A stretch of 6,801 bases of DNA from an uncultured bacterium (lineage in GTDB: Bacteria > Cyanobacteriota > Vampirovibrionia > Gastranaerophilales > Gastranaerophilaceae): contig CACZPB010000236.1 in NCBI GenBank assembly GCA_902782905.1, positions 1 through 6,801 on the forward strand, in the 5' to 3' direction. The notes under the pieces are model-generated. The model saw only the letters and a list, made by a program, of their open reading frames with translations. It ran no database searches and had not been told where the DNA came from. The stretch's first letter is position 1, and every line of letters starts with the position of its first letter. Shown one piece after another: positions 1-6,798 of the stretch. The position numbers were made by a program, and so were the translations under genes.

Positions 1-39
1 TTAGAAAAAAAAATCTTTATTAATACATCGGGATATTTT

Positions 40-44
40 GGAGA
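40..44 (+). promoter_or_regulatory. Ribosome binding site for the gene at 51
   Basis: GGAGA lies six bases before ATG 51. Together with the in-frame TAA at 21-23 it fixes the start. An AT-rich TATTAA at 18-23 could be a -10 box, but any -35 would lie outside or at the edge of the window, so no promoter is called. Confidence 0.6.
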
Positions 45-50
45 ATTTGC

Positions 51-905
51 ATGGGATATTTAGGCGGAATAGAGAATTATGCGGAAAAGCATCGAGAATA
101 TTGTAACAAGATTCTGGATGACGCAAAAGCTTCACTGGACAAGGCAGGTATAAAAGTTTTTTCTTCAGATTCAAATAGCGACAGTGATAATGGCGGGAAT
201 GTAGATTCTTGCGTTATTATAAGAAAAAAACAACAACCTAAAAATACAACTCAGCCAAAAGATATAAAAAAAGAAAAAATAGCTGATGAAAACAAAAATG
301 GTGCTGCTTGGATTAGAGAAGCGATGCCTGCAGTTCATGACAACACAAGCATGGCAGGTGAAATTTCAAACGCAATTGATAAAAGATTAGCTTTAGAGAT
401 GTCTGCTGAACTTGCGAAATCAGCTCATAAAGAAAACGGCAGTACTAGCCCTAATAGTGGTGATACTGATGAGAATATAGACCTTGATGATATTGATTCA
501 TCAGATATATTTGGCCTTGAAGGTCACAGCGAAAATGTCGGAGAAATGCTCGACAGCAACGACGACCAAGGCAGCGGAAATGGAAAGTTGTTAAGAAACT
601 ATTTCGAGACAACAGTTAAAAAAGGATTCAGCTCAAATAATTTTGTAGGTTCGAAATTTACAAAAGACAATACAGATAATACCTCTGATTTTAATTTAGA
701 AGCGTACTCTGATAATCAGTTGGGCAGCAAGAATGAAAAAACATCAATTATTTTTGGCGGAACTTTCAATGCTACTTATATGCACAGTGAAGAAATCGAC
801 TCTCAAAAAGATATTGATTACAATGTTTACGGTTATTTAAAGCACAAATATAAAAATTTCACAGGTGGCGCTGGTGCAATACATATTAACAATAACGGAG
901 TATAG
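51..905 (+). CDS. Hypothetical protein: acidic N-terminal region plus first strands of an interrupted beta-barrel
   Basis: I do not recognise this family. The ATG is supported by GGAGA six bases upstream and by an in-frame TAA at 21-23, which excludes a longer start. The 284-residue product has no signal peptide: its N-terminus is charged (ENYAEKHREYCNKILDDAK). Residues 38-50 are a Ser/Asp/Gly/Asn-rich stretch, followed by a Lys/Gln-rich segment and a second acidic low-complexity stretch near 135-185. From about residue 230 the character changes to alternating hydrophobic/polar strands (IIFGGTFNATYMH, YNVYGYLKHKYK, FTGGAGAIHINNNG), typical of outer-membrane barrels. The frame stops at TAG 903-905 in the turn after the third strand, and the same frame then runs open to 1730. 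This is therefore most likely the 5' part of a longer gene. Taken alone, the product would lack most of its barrel. The frame is certain; function is unknown. Confidence 0.7.
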   Translation: MGYLGGIENYAEKHREYCNKILDDAKASLDKAGIKVFSSDSNSDSDNGGNVDSCVIIRKKQQPKNTTQPKDIKKEKIADENKNGAAWIREAMPAVHDNTSMAGEISNAIDKRLALEMSAELAKSAHKENGSTSPNSGDTDENIDLDDIDSSDIFGLEGHSENVGEMLDSNDDQGSGNGKLLRNYFETTVKKGFSSNNFVGSKFTKDNTDNTSDFNLEAYSDNQLGSKNEKTSIIFGGTFNATYMHSEEIDSQKDIDYNVYGYLKHKYKNFTGGAGAIHINNNGV

Positions 906-929
906 AAAACTGAGATAAGCGCAGGCGCA

Positions 930-1730
930 ATGGAGAACACTACAGGAATTTATGCTATATTTCAAAAAGAAATATGTGCAATTCCTGGAATGCCAACTCA
1001 TACAACAACAAATGTTGATATCGGTATCGGGCAATCATCAGGACATCTTGATCCGGATAAATACAACCCTAAAGATTCAAGAAAAGAAGAAATTGATGCT
1101 ATTGATGGTAAGGTTAATTATGTTGACAGCAAAAAAAGCAATCTCTACAAGCCTGAAGATGCAGAGGCACACGGCAGCAAAAACCCTATGCCTAATTCAT
1201 CCATAGACCTTATTATTAATAATACGGATAATAATAAAGAATATGGAATAAAATTCGGACAAATCTTTAGAAACGTAACAAAAAATAAGAACTACTGGTA
1301 TGTACAGCCGTTCGGTAAAATATCAAATATAAGTGTTGATAGAGAGGATGGCGGAACAAGCGAAGGTGCAACCGTGTTATTGGGAGCAAATGCAGGACAG
1401 CATGCCACATATGGAAACGGTTGGACAATTCGAACAATGGGTATGGTAGAAGTTTCAAGAAGTGTACTCCAAGGAGAAAGACCAAGCGATAATTTAGTTG
1501 CTAACGTAAACTTTATGGCAAAAAATAAAAAGTTTACAGGTCAGGTCGGATTAGGAACAACCGTTGATAATGACAAAAACTTCTGTAGATACGTTGAGGG
1601 AAAATTCAGCTATGAATTCAGTAAACATGTTAGCGCTTATGCAAAAGTAGGAACTGCTGAATTCTGCTTTGATGGAGAAAACAAGAATAATATTTTCCAA
1701 ACAGCACTGGGTGCTCATATTAATTTCTAA
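930..1730 (+). CDS. C-terminal beta-barrel-like part of the interrupted gene
   Basis: This is in the same frame as the upstream gene part and separated from it only by TAG 903-905. The open frame actually begins at 906 with codons for KTEISAGA before the first Met at 930. That Met sits inside a predicted strand (ISAGAMENTTGIYAIF) and has no clear Shine-Dalgarno sequence, so it is probably not a natural start. The 266 residues show about nine amphipathic strands, such as YGIKFGQIF, YWYVQPFGKIS, ATVLLGANAG, TIRTMGMVEVS, FTGQVGLGTT and YVEGKFSYEF. The protein ends in TALGAHINF; a terminal Phe on the last strand is the classical outer-membrane assembly signal. Two tandem TAA stops close the frame. 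No frameshift or second stop has accumulated, which argues for a recent mutation, a sequencing error or read-through. The barrel assignment is inference from strand pattern, not from a recognised family. Confidence 0.6.
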   Translation: MENTTGIYAIFQKEICAIPGMPTHTTTNVDIGIGQSSGHLDPDKYNPKDSRKEEIDAIDGKVNYVDSKKSNLYKPEDAEAHGSKNPMPNSSIDLIINNTDNNKEYGIKFGQIFRNVTKNKNYWYVQPFGKISNISVDREDGGTSEGATVLLGANAGQHATYGNGWTIRTMGMVEVSRSVLQGERPSDNLVANVNFMAKNKKFTGQVGLGTTVDNDKNFCRYVEGKFSYEFSKHVSAYAKVGTAEFCFDGENKNNIFQTALGAHINF

Positions 1731-1776
1731 TAATCACTAAAAACAACATGATTTGAGCGCGAAAATATAGAAATAT

Positions 1777-1806
1777 TTGAAATAAAATAGCAAATTAATT
1801 TTTTAT
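1777..1806 (+). promoter_or_regulatory. Possible promoter for the small gene at 1841
   Basis: TTGAAA (1777-1782) resembles a sigma-70 -35 box and TTTTAT (1801-1806) a weak -10 box, with an 18-base spacer. Transcription would start near 1813, giving a short leader containing the ribosome binding site. The surrounding DNA is very AT-rich, so chance matches are likely. The rest of the 1731-1840 gap holds only an AT-only hairpin (AAATAT-AGAA-ATATTT, about 1763-1778), too weak to call a terminator. Confidence 0.25.
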
Positions 1807-1825
1807 GTGTTTTATTCCTTGTAAA

Positions 1826-1832
1826 AGGAGAT
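1826..1832 (+). promoter_or_regulatory. Ribosome binding site that decides the start at 1841
   Basis: AGGAGAT is a strong Shine-Dalgarno match. Its AGGAG core ends ten bases before ATG 1841 and only four before an in-frame TTG at 1835. The four-base gap is too tight, and ATG is the better codon, so 1841 is preferred. Confidence 0.65.
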
Positions 1833-1840
1833 AATTGCTC

Positions 1841-2155
1841 ATGCAAATTTCAAATAATTACAATACAAAAAGCTTCAAGGCATTGGATTATTCGAAAGTA
1901 CATGGTGAAGGATTAAAACTCGTTAAAGAAGAATTGCCTAAACTTGAGGAATTGGGTAAAAAATATGATATAAAATTGGCTTCTATGCACGACAACCATA
2001 CTAATGCAGAATATCTGGATGTCTGTGTGGATTATTTGAATAGAAAAAGCGGTATTTTAAAAAGATTGCGCAGCCTGAGCGGCTGGGCTTATTGTCGGGT
2101 CGGAAGTGCTTCCGTAACGGATATAGTAAATCATGCAATTGCAAGATTAAAATAA
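1841..2155 (+). CDS. Small hypothetical protein with an N-terminal FKAL-type leader
   Basis: The product has 104 residues when started at ATG 1841; an in-frame TTG at 1835 would add two residues. It begins MQISNNYNTKSFKAL. From memory, similar short Asn-rich leaders ending in F-K/G-A-L are frequent on diverse proteins of gut Gastranaerophilales; their function is unknown to me. The body is hydrophilic and mostly helical in character, with a Lys/Glu/Leu-rich segment at residues 24-42 (EGLKLVKEELPKLEELGKKY). A compact C-terminal half follows, with Cys62, Cys85 and Gly/Ser turns. There is no signal peptide, membrane segment or catalytic motif that I can name, so the protein is probably cytoplasmic. 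It lies about 110 bases after the broken barrel gene on the same strand and converges on the autotransporter gene. A good ribosome binding site and a clean frame make it a credible gene; its role is unknown. Confidence 0.75.
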   Translation: MQISNNYNTKSFKALDYSKVHGEGLKLVKEELPKLEELGKKYDIKLASMHDNHTNAEYLDVCVDYLNRKSGILKRLRSLSGWAYCRVGSASVTDIVNHAIARLK

Positions 2156-2165
2156 GTCGGTTGAA

Positions 2166-2239
2166 AATCGGCAGTGTGCTCTAAAACCACATGCTTAATA
2201 CTAAAAGCCGGACTATAATGAAGCCTATAGCTACCGATT
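2166..2239 (+). other. Intergenic inverted-repeat cluster that could fold as a three-way junction
   Basis: AATCGGCAG (2166-2174) can pair with CTACCGATT (2231-2239), with eight of nine positions complementary and one C/A mismatch. Inside it lie two small hairpins: TGTG/CACA (2175-2178 with 2188-2191), directly stacked on the outer stem, and CTATA/TATAG (2213-2217 with 2226-2230), also directly adjacent to it. The layout resembles a structured RNA or 3'-UTR element. No known RNA family was recognised, and neither hairpin is followed by a U-tract. The fold is possible on either strand. Confidence 0.3.
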
Positions 2240-2315
2240 ATCAAAAACGCTAAAATATATGAGTCGCAGTAAGAACTCCATTTCCAAAGTGCAATTGTGA
2301 TTTAGCACCCAGAAC

Positions 2316-2332
2316 AAGATTAAATTAATCTT
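2316..2332. repeat. Perfect short inverted repeat spanning the autotransporter stop codon
   Basis: AAGATTAA (2316-2323) and TTAATCTT (2325-2332) are perfect reverse complements around one central base. The repeat covers the stop codon (2325-2327, minus strand). It is AT-rich, its stem would be weak and it lacks a following U-run on the minus strand, so it is a poor intrinsic terminator. Confidence 0.4.
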
Positions 2333-5300
2333 TGCCTATAGCCCATCTGAAGCCTGCTGATAAAGCAACACCATTTCTTCCGCCGTTGCGCACCATCGCC
2401 TGTAAAAATCCTGTAAATCTTTCTCCCCAACGTTTTTGAATACCAACTCCGTATTGGAAATATGGTTTTACACTCATTTGCGGTAATGCTACGTCATTTG
2501 CATGGAAGTCAGTTTTATCTATTATGTTCCAAACCATTCTCATGCTGATATATGGCTGCCATCCGTTTTTCAAATTACCTATAAATTTCAACCCCGGAGC
2601 AATATTAATTGCATGCAAAGGATCAGAGCTGATATTTACACCTGCGGCATTCTTGTAATCAAATGCGTTAACAAATGTATAGCTCATCAAGTAGCTTGGC
2701 TGAATTATAAATTTGCCTTTTGCAAGTTCCCAATTGTATCCGGTTTTAGATGCAACACCCGCCATCAGCATTGGAAAGTCTTCAGAACCGTACATTGTAG
2801 ATGTATCAGCTACACTAGCACCAACATTTGCAGTCAATGCAGTAAAGAAATTATCTTTATAGAAGATTCCTGTTGCGCCGAGAGTTCCGCCGTTTTGGTA
2901 TATGGAGTTACCGTTATAATTTTGGTGAGAGCCGTTATATCCGGCATAAACAGAGTATTGGAAATCCCATCCCCTTTTGAGTTCATATATTGGAGAATCC
3001 CCGCCGAAGTACGAACCGTAAGAAATGTTTTCAACTTTCGGGCCGTTTTTTAAATCAACTTTTTCAAAAGTTGCGTATGGTCTAAACCAAGCTCCTTTAT
3101 CATTTTCCGGTATGTATGTCGGAGAAAATACTGTCGGCGTAACTGTTGATGCATATCGATTTGCCATTTTATATGCCTGACGTTGTTCTCTTGTCAAAAG
3201 CATTCTCATATCCATATTTTGGAAGGCGTGTTCATAAGAATTTAATTGATTCAAATATCCGCCAAATTGAGCTGCAACAGGTGCTGCAACAACAGCAGGA
3301 TTGAAACTGTCATACCCTCCGTTTCCGGCTTTTGATAGTCCAAATCCGATACTTCCGTCGTTTAAAGTACCATAAGCAGTATTATATTTAAAAATCGGAG
3401 TCATTAAACTTCTGTTTGGTGATGCAAAATTTATGGATCTTTTTAGTGCCGTATTTTTATATATTGAACTTATAATTGGTACTACATAATCATCATCCTT
3501 TAATATTGTACGTTCGTTAATATTAGGAAAATTAACATCACTGATTGTAATTGTTCCGTAATTGACGACAGCATTATCTTCATTACTGAATGTAAATGTA
3601 TCTGCTTTATTGTTTATAATATCAACGTCTATCTTAAGATTTGTATTTTCATTAAGATACAAGCCTGATAAATCAATTGGTGTTGCTTCTCCGTTTTGTA
3701 AATTTATATCAGCACCGTTCAATGAAATAGCATTCGTTCCGCCTGCAAGAACAGAGTCTTTTGTTGCATAAATATTTCCGCTTGCGGCATTTAATTTGGT
3801 ATAAGAAACTTGATCATTTAATTCAAGATTATTTACTCTGCTATCCAAATATACATTATTTATTTTGTTAAGACTTACGGTATCACCCGCTGCAAAAACT
3901 TTTGAATCATCAAAACTTTCACCTGCTATGTTCCCTTCAATATTAATTTTAGAGTCTTTTTCGGATAATAATTGAACATTTGAAGTATTATCCAAATATA
4001 TTGCATTATTATCACTGTTAATTGTAATTTTAGGATTGTTTATACCAGATGCAAATTTAAGCAATCCACCATTTTGAACGGTATATGTTCCTTTATTAGC
4101 ACCGCCTTCAACAGCTCCGTATGTGGAAGTTTTAATTGTTGTACCTTGAGGATTTTCGCTGCCGTTAACAATCAAGCCCTTATGACCGTTAAAGTTTAAA
4201 TTATTACCGCTCACCTCAAAAATTTTTCCTTTTATGATACCACCGTCAGCATCCTGAAGTTCGCTTTGAGAAACAATATAATTTGCGGCTTTTGGGTCTT
4301 GTGCAGCATCTGAAATACCATTTGACGTTAAAATAGAATTAACGATTAAATCTTTACCTGTGGCACTCTGTGCTAGAGTATATTTTTTACCGCCATAATA
4401 AACATTAGTTTCCGAAGTTCCTAAATTTAGGGCTTTATCAGCGAATAAAGTTTTTGTGTAATCCGTTCCGAGTTCTTTCATTTGCAAAACTTCTTCTTCA
4501 TCAGCATAAATCGTTGAAATTACTGTTGTTCCGCTGCTGCCTGAAGTGTCAGCTATATTAAACTTATCACCCAAATCAATATCAAGCTTTGAACCTTCTG
4601 AAGTAACTAATTTACTAATAGTTATATTTTCCTTTGTCATATTACTTGTATCAAGTTCACCGGAATTGAGGTTCAAAGTGTTGTCAATATTTAGCACATT
4701 AAATGTTTCTAAAGATTTACCGTCAGAAACGTTAATTGTTCCGTCGCCACTAATACCTGCTATTTTATCCTGAGTTGTTATTGCGGTATTACCGGTAAGA
4801 TTAAGTGTTCCGTTATTTGCTATGCTAAACACATTAATTCTTTTTGTTTCAGATGTATTTCCGAAATTCAGTGTCCCGTTAATATTCATCTTTATTGTGT
4901 TAAGCAAATTATTTGCGCCATTTATATTGTCAGAAAAACTTCCATCATAAGGATTTAATCCATCTCCAAAATTCAAATTAGTAAAATAAACTTTGCTTAA
5001 ATCATCACCTGTAATAAATTGACCGTTACTGTCCTGAACATACATATTTGCTCCGGATTTTATTGAGTTCCATTCGGAAATAATATCTCCCTTAATGCTT
5101 GAGCCGTTTTTGATATTAATATTTTCTACATGTGCATTTTCAGAAATATAAATTGAAGCTTTTTTACCTTCGAGGTTACCTTCTATATTAAAATTTTCAA
5201 CCAATGGACCTTTTATGACATCTTCAGGTCTTAAATTTGCATCAATGTAATTAGAGTAAGTTGAATATGAGCCCCTGTCATCATGCAACCCGCCCATTAC

Positions 5301-6767
5301 GTTTTTACCAAAATCAAAAGAAGCTGCAATACCGTTTTCTCCTGTCGATTTTACCGAAGAATTTTGTTTTAGATTGATTTCATGGTTTTTACCCCACATT
5401 GTTGCAATACCAATGCTTGATTTTCCGGCAGTATCAATTGTGTAGCCTTCATTAAGTGTATATTTGTTATTTACGCCATCAATTCTTGCACCAATTGTAT
5501 AATTTCCGTCTGACAATATATTTGATGATTGGGTAATAACATTGTTATCGCCATATATGTGTAAACCAATACCATTTTCAATTGTACTTCTGCCTGAATA
5601 GGTTGTACCGTTCCAAATTCCGCCGTAACCTCTTGTAAAATTCTCTATTAAATTATTAAGATAATAGGATTGACCGAAATATTTTCTTAAATCAACATCA
5701 TACCCCAAATCTTTAAGCACAGCCATTTCGGCTTCCATAAGTATTGCCCAGTTTTGGTAATCCTGATGCGACATAAAACTGTTTCGAAGTTCAATATGAG
5801 ATAGTTCCGGCTTGGACTTTTTAATTACATTAACTGGTAACCCCAAAACTAAAGGATACCCCGCTGAACTATAACGGTCAGAGTAGTTTCTTAACCCGCC
5901 ATTACTCATTATATGCCCTTCTAAATCCTCAATATTATCACTATTAAGACCAGTAAGCACTTTCAGGGTTTCTTTTCCGGCAAAATAAGGAGTATAATTA
6001 AAAATATCAAATGTTCCGCTGCCCAAAAGGTCAATCTTCAAGGACATCCCGCGATTTGCTGCAATTTCAAGTTCAGGATTATATGTTGATGAAGATGAAA
6101 CATCTCCTTTATATATTCTTAAATAACTGTCCCAAATCGTAATCGGAGAATTTATATCCTTAGAAAAATAATATTTTTTATCTCCATCTTTCTCATAATA
6201 CTGTGATGTCTCAGAAGCAAGACCGATAGAATGGTACATTTCGTGTATCATAGTTGAATATATATCAGGTAAAGAATCTTTGAAAATTGTAGTTGGTCCG
6301 GCATAATTACTCCATTTAGGATATTCTTCTATTAATCCCAAACCTACTTCAATTACCCCGTGAACATTCGGTAAAGCATCCCCCTCCTCTGGAATAATTT
6401 CTTTGTTAGTCATCATTGCATTAATCAACGTATATAAATAATCTGAGCCTTCGACCTTTGCATAAGGGCTTATTGCATAAGCGTTTAAATCATCTGATGT
6501 AAATATATTATAAGCAGGTAAATTGTTCGGGTTAAAATTGATATATTCTGTCCATTTTTTAGCTGCGTCAAAAAGGGCACTCATTTGGTTATTTGTCAAA
6601 TTATAAGTTGACGTCCAGCTTGCTTCATCAATATTACAGGTTTCGTCTTGATCGTATATATTAAATTTATAATGTGGAAAACCCGCAGGTACTTCATAAG
6701 TTGTATGTGAAAATGCAGGAATAGCAATAATTGTAGTTAAAATTGCAATAATAAGCTTTCTTTTCAT
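2325..6767 (-). CDS. Autotransporter with N-terminal leishmanolysin-like metalloprotease domain
   Basis: This 1480-residue type Va autotransporter should be exported by Sec and displayed on the cell surface by its own barrel. Residues 1-20 are a signal peptide (KRK, then LIIAILTTIIAI, probable cleavage after AFS). Residues 21-365 form a putative zinc-protease domain: HEMYHSIG at 175-182 gives His175, Glu176 and His179. SHIELRNSFMSH at 323-334 supplies a candidate third ligand, His324, and a Met-turn Met332. A segment ending EAEMAVLKDLGY follows, as after the Met-turn of M8 leishmanolysins. Residues 366-1148 are Asn/Gly/Ser-rich repeats of short strands (GTLNLTGN, NTLNLNSG, GTINVSDG), a beta-solenoid passenger. 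Residues 1149-1224 contain a helical linker and 1225-1480 the barrel, from GAWFRPY to GFRWAIGKD. Cys44 is the only cysteine. ATG 6767 is supported by AAGGG and the signal peptide. The architecture is secure; active proteolysis and substrate are inference. A degenerate protease fold acting as an adhesin is the main alternative. Confidence 0.9.
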   Translation of the reverse strand: MKRKLIIAILTTIIAIPAFSHTTYEVPAGFPHYKFNIYDQDETCNIDEASWTSTYNLTNNQMSALFDAAKKWTEYINFNPNNLPAYNIFTSDDLNAYAISPYAKVEGSDYLYTLINAMMTNKEIIPEEGDALPNVHGVIEVGLGLIEEYPKWSNYAGPTTIFKDSLPDIYSTMIHEMYHSIGLASETSQYYEKDGDKKYYFSKDINSPITIWDSYLRIYKGDVSSSSTYNPELEIAANRGMSLKIDLLGSGTFDIFNYTPYFAGKETLKVLTGLNSDNIEDLEGHIMSNGGLRNYSDRYSSAGYPLVLGLPVNVIKKSKPELSHIELRNSFMSHQDYQNWAILMEAEMAVLKDLGYDVDLRKYFGQSYYLNNLIENFTRGYGGIWNGTTYSGRSTIENGIGLHIYGDNNVITQSSNILSDGNYTIGARIDGVNNKYTLNEGYTIDTAGKSSIGIATMWGKNHEINLKQNSSVKSTGENGIAASFDFGKNVMGGLHDDRGSYSTYSNYIDANLRPEDVIKGPLVENFNIEGNLEGKKASIYISENAHVENINIKNGSSIKGDIISEWNSIKSGANMYVQDSNGQFITGDDLSKVYFTNLNFGDGLNPYDGSFSDNINGANNLLNTIKMNINGTLNFGNTSETKRINVFSIANNGTLNLTGNTAITTQDKIAGISGDGTINVSDGKSLETFNVLNIDNTLNLNSGELDTSNMTKENITISKLVTSEGSKLDIDLGDKFNIADTSGSSGTTVISTIYADEEEVLQMKELGTDYTKTLFADKALNLGTSETNVYYGGKKYTLAQSATGKDLIVNSILTSNGISDAAQDPKAANYIVSQSELQDADGGIIKGKIFEVSGNNLNFNGHKGLIVNGSENPQGTTIKTSTYGAVEGGANKGTYTVQNGGLLKFASGINNPKITINSDNNAIYLDNTSNVQLLSEKDSKINIEGNIAGESFDDSKVFAAGDTVSLNKINNVYLDSRVNNLELNDQVSYTKLNAASGNIYATKDSVLAGGTNAISLNGADINLQNGEATPIDLSGLYLNENTNLKIDVDIINNKADTFTFSNEDNAVVNYGTITISDVNFPNINERTILKDDDYVVPIISSIYKNTALKRSINFASPNRSLMTPIFKYNTAYGTLNDGSIGFGLSKAGNGGYDSFNPAVVAAPVAAQFGGYLNQLNSYEHAFQNMDMRMLLTREQRQAYKMANRYASTVTPTVFSPTYIPENDKGAWFRPYATFEKVDLKNGPKVENISYGSYFGGDSPIYELKRGWDFQYSVYAGYNGSHQNYNGNSIYQNGGTLGATGIFYKDNFFTALTANVGASVADTSTMYGSEDFPMLMAGVASKTGYNWELAKGKFIIQPSYLMSYTFVNAFDYKNAAGVNISSDPLHAINIAPGLKFIGNLKNGWQPYISMRMVWNIIDKTDFHANDVALPQMSVKPYFQYGVGIQKRWGERFTGFLQAMVRNGGRNGVALSAGFRWAIGKD
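2328..3095 (-). other. Autotransporter beta-barrel (translocator) domain
   Basis: Codons for residues 1225-1480. The opening GAWFRPYATF, regularly alternating strands (FQYSVYAGYNG, TLGATGIFYKDNFF, FIIQPSYLMSYTF, PYFQYGVGIQKRWG) and the closing GVALSAGFRW are typical of the roughly 12-stranded autotransporter barrel. A helical linker with PVAAQFGGYLNQLNSYEHAF lies just upstream. The protein ends IGKD after the last aromatic residue rather than on Phe or Trp. Confidence 0.85.
5766..5801 (-). other. Candidate third zinc ligand and Met-turn of the protease domain
   Basis: Codons for residues 323-334 (SHIELRNSFMSH). A His followed about ten residues later by a Met-turn, after a long insertion from HExxHxxG, is the M8 leishmanolysin order. 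Here His324 and Met332 are eight apart, and the insertion (His179 to His324) is about twice as long as I recall for leishmanolysin. Confidence 0.5.
6222..6245 (-). other. Zinc-binding HExxHxxG motif of the autotransporter
   Basis: Codons for residues 175-182 (HEMYHSIG). His175 and His179 would bind zinc and Glu176 would act as the catalytic base. Residue 185, where classical metzincins carry the third His/Asp ligand, is Ser, so the third ligand must come from elsewhere if the site is active. Confidence 0.75.
6708..6767 (-). other. Sec signal peptide of the autotransporter
   Basis: Codons for residues 1-20: positive n-region (KRK), a hydrophobic core of about 12 residues, then PAFS with Ala at -3 and Ser at -1 before His21. 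This length is normal; there is no extended autotransporter signal region. Confidence 0.8.
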
Positions 6768-6772
6768 TTCAG

Positions 6773-6777
6773 CCCTT
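6773..6777 (-). promoter_or_regulatory. Ribosome binding site for the autotransporter
   Basis: On the minus strand AAGGG lies five bases before ATG 6767, supporting this start along with the signal peptide that follows. Confidence 0.6.
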
Positions 6778-6792
6778 TTTGATTTAAATAGA

Positions 6793-6798
6793 ATAATA
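6793..6798 (-). promoter_or_regulatory. Possible -10 box for the autotransporter
   Basis: TATTAT on the minus strand matches five of six bases of the sigma-70 -10 consensus. It would start transcription about 20 bases before the ATG, a plausible leader. The -35 region lies beyond the window, so this is weak. Confidence 0.25.

Larger units (their letters stand above)
51..1730 (+). pseudogene. Single gene interrupted by an in-frame amber codon (putative outer-membrane barrel protein)
   Basis: Read as one unit this is 559 codon positions with TAG at position 285. The barrel strands continue across the TAG: strand FTGGAGAIHINNNG, a turn at GV-stop-K, then strand TEISAGAMENTTGIYAIF. This supports one ancestral protein rather than two genes. 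A single substitution from a sense codon such as CAG, AAG, TGG or TAT/TAC would explain it. Alternatives are an assembly error or amber read-through/recoding. The neighbouring genes end in TAA and contain no internal TAG, so they neither support nor exclude codon reassignment. Even the reconstructed protein has no N-terminal signal peptide, which is odd for an outer-membrane protein. Confidence 0.6.

Noticed and set aside
930..950. Independent translation start at ATG 930
   Set aside because: No clear Shine-Dalgarno sequence upstream, and the Met lies within a predicted beta-strand that begins upstream of it.
837..1034. Minus-strand frame crossing the amber codon
   Set aside because: Cys/Tyr-rich composition and overlap with the continuous plus-strand barrel pattern mark it as a shadow frame.
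1763..1778. Hairpin AAATAT/ATATTT after the barrel gene as an intrinsic terminator
   Set aside because: The stem is AT-only and lacks an adjacent U-tract.
2178..2188. GGTTTTAGAGC on the minus strand, resembling the start of a type II CRISPR repeat
   Set aside because: Only one copy, no spaced repeats, no cas gene and no full-length repeat match; chance in AT-rich DNA.
2161..2245. Partial likeness of the intergenic region to a c-di-GMP-I (GEMM) riboswitch (AAAAGCCGG and GCTACCGA stretches)
   Set aside because: The GAAA-capped P2 hairpin and conserved CAAACC/GACGCAAAGCC core are absent, and it sits downstream of, not before, a same-strand gene.
2502..3053. 183-codon open frame on the plus strand
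   Set aside because: It is antisense to the autotransporter barrel, has Cys/Ile-rich unnatural composition and no convincing start context; a shadow of the real gene.
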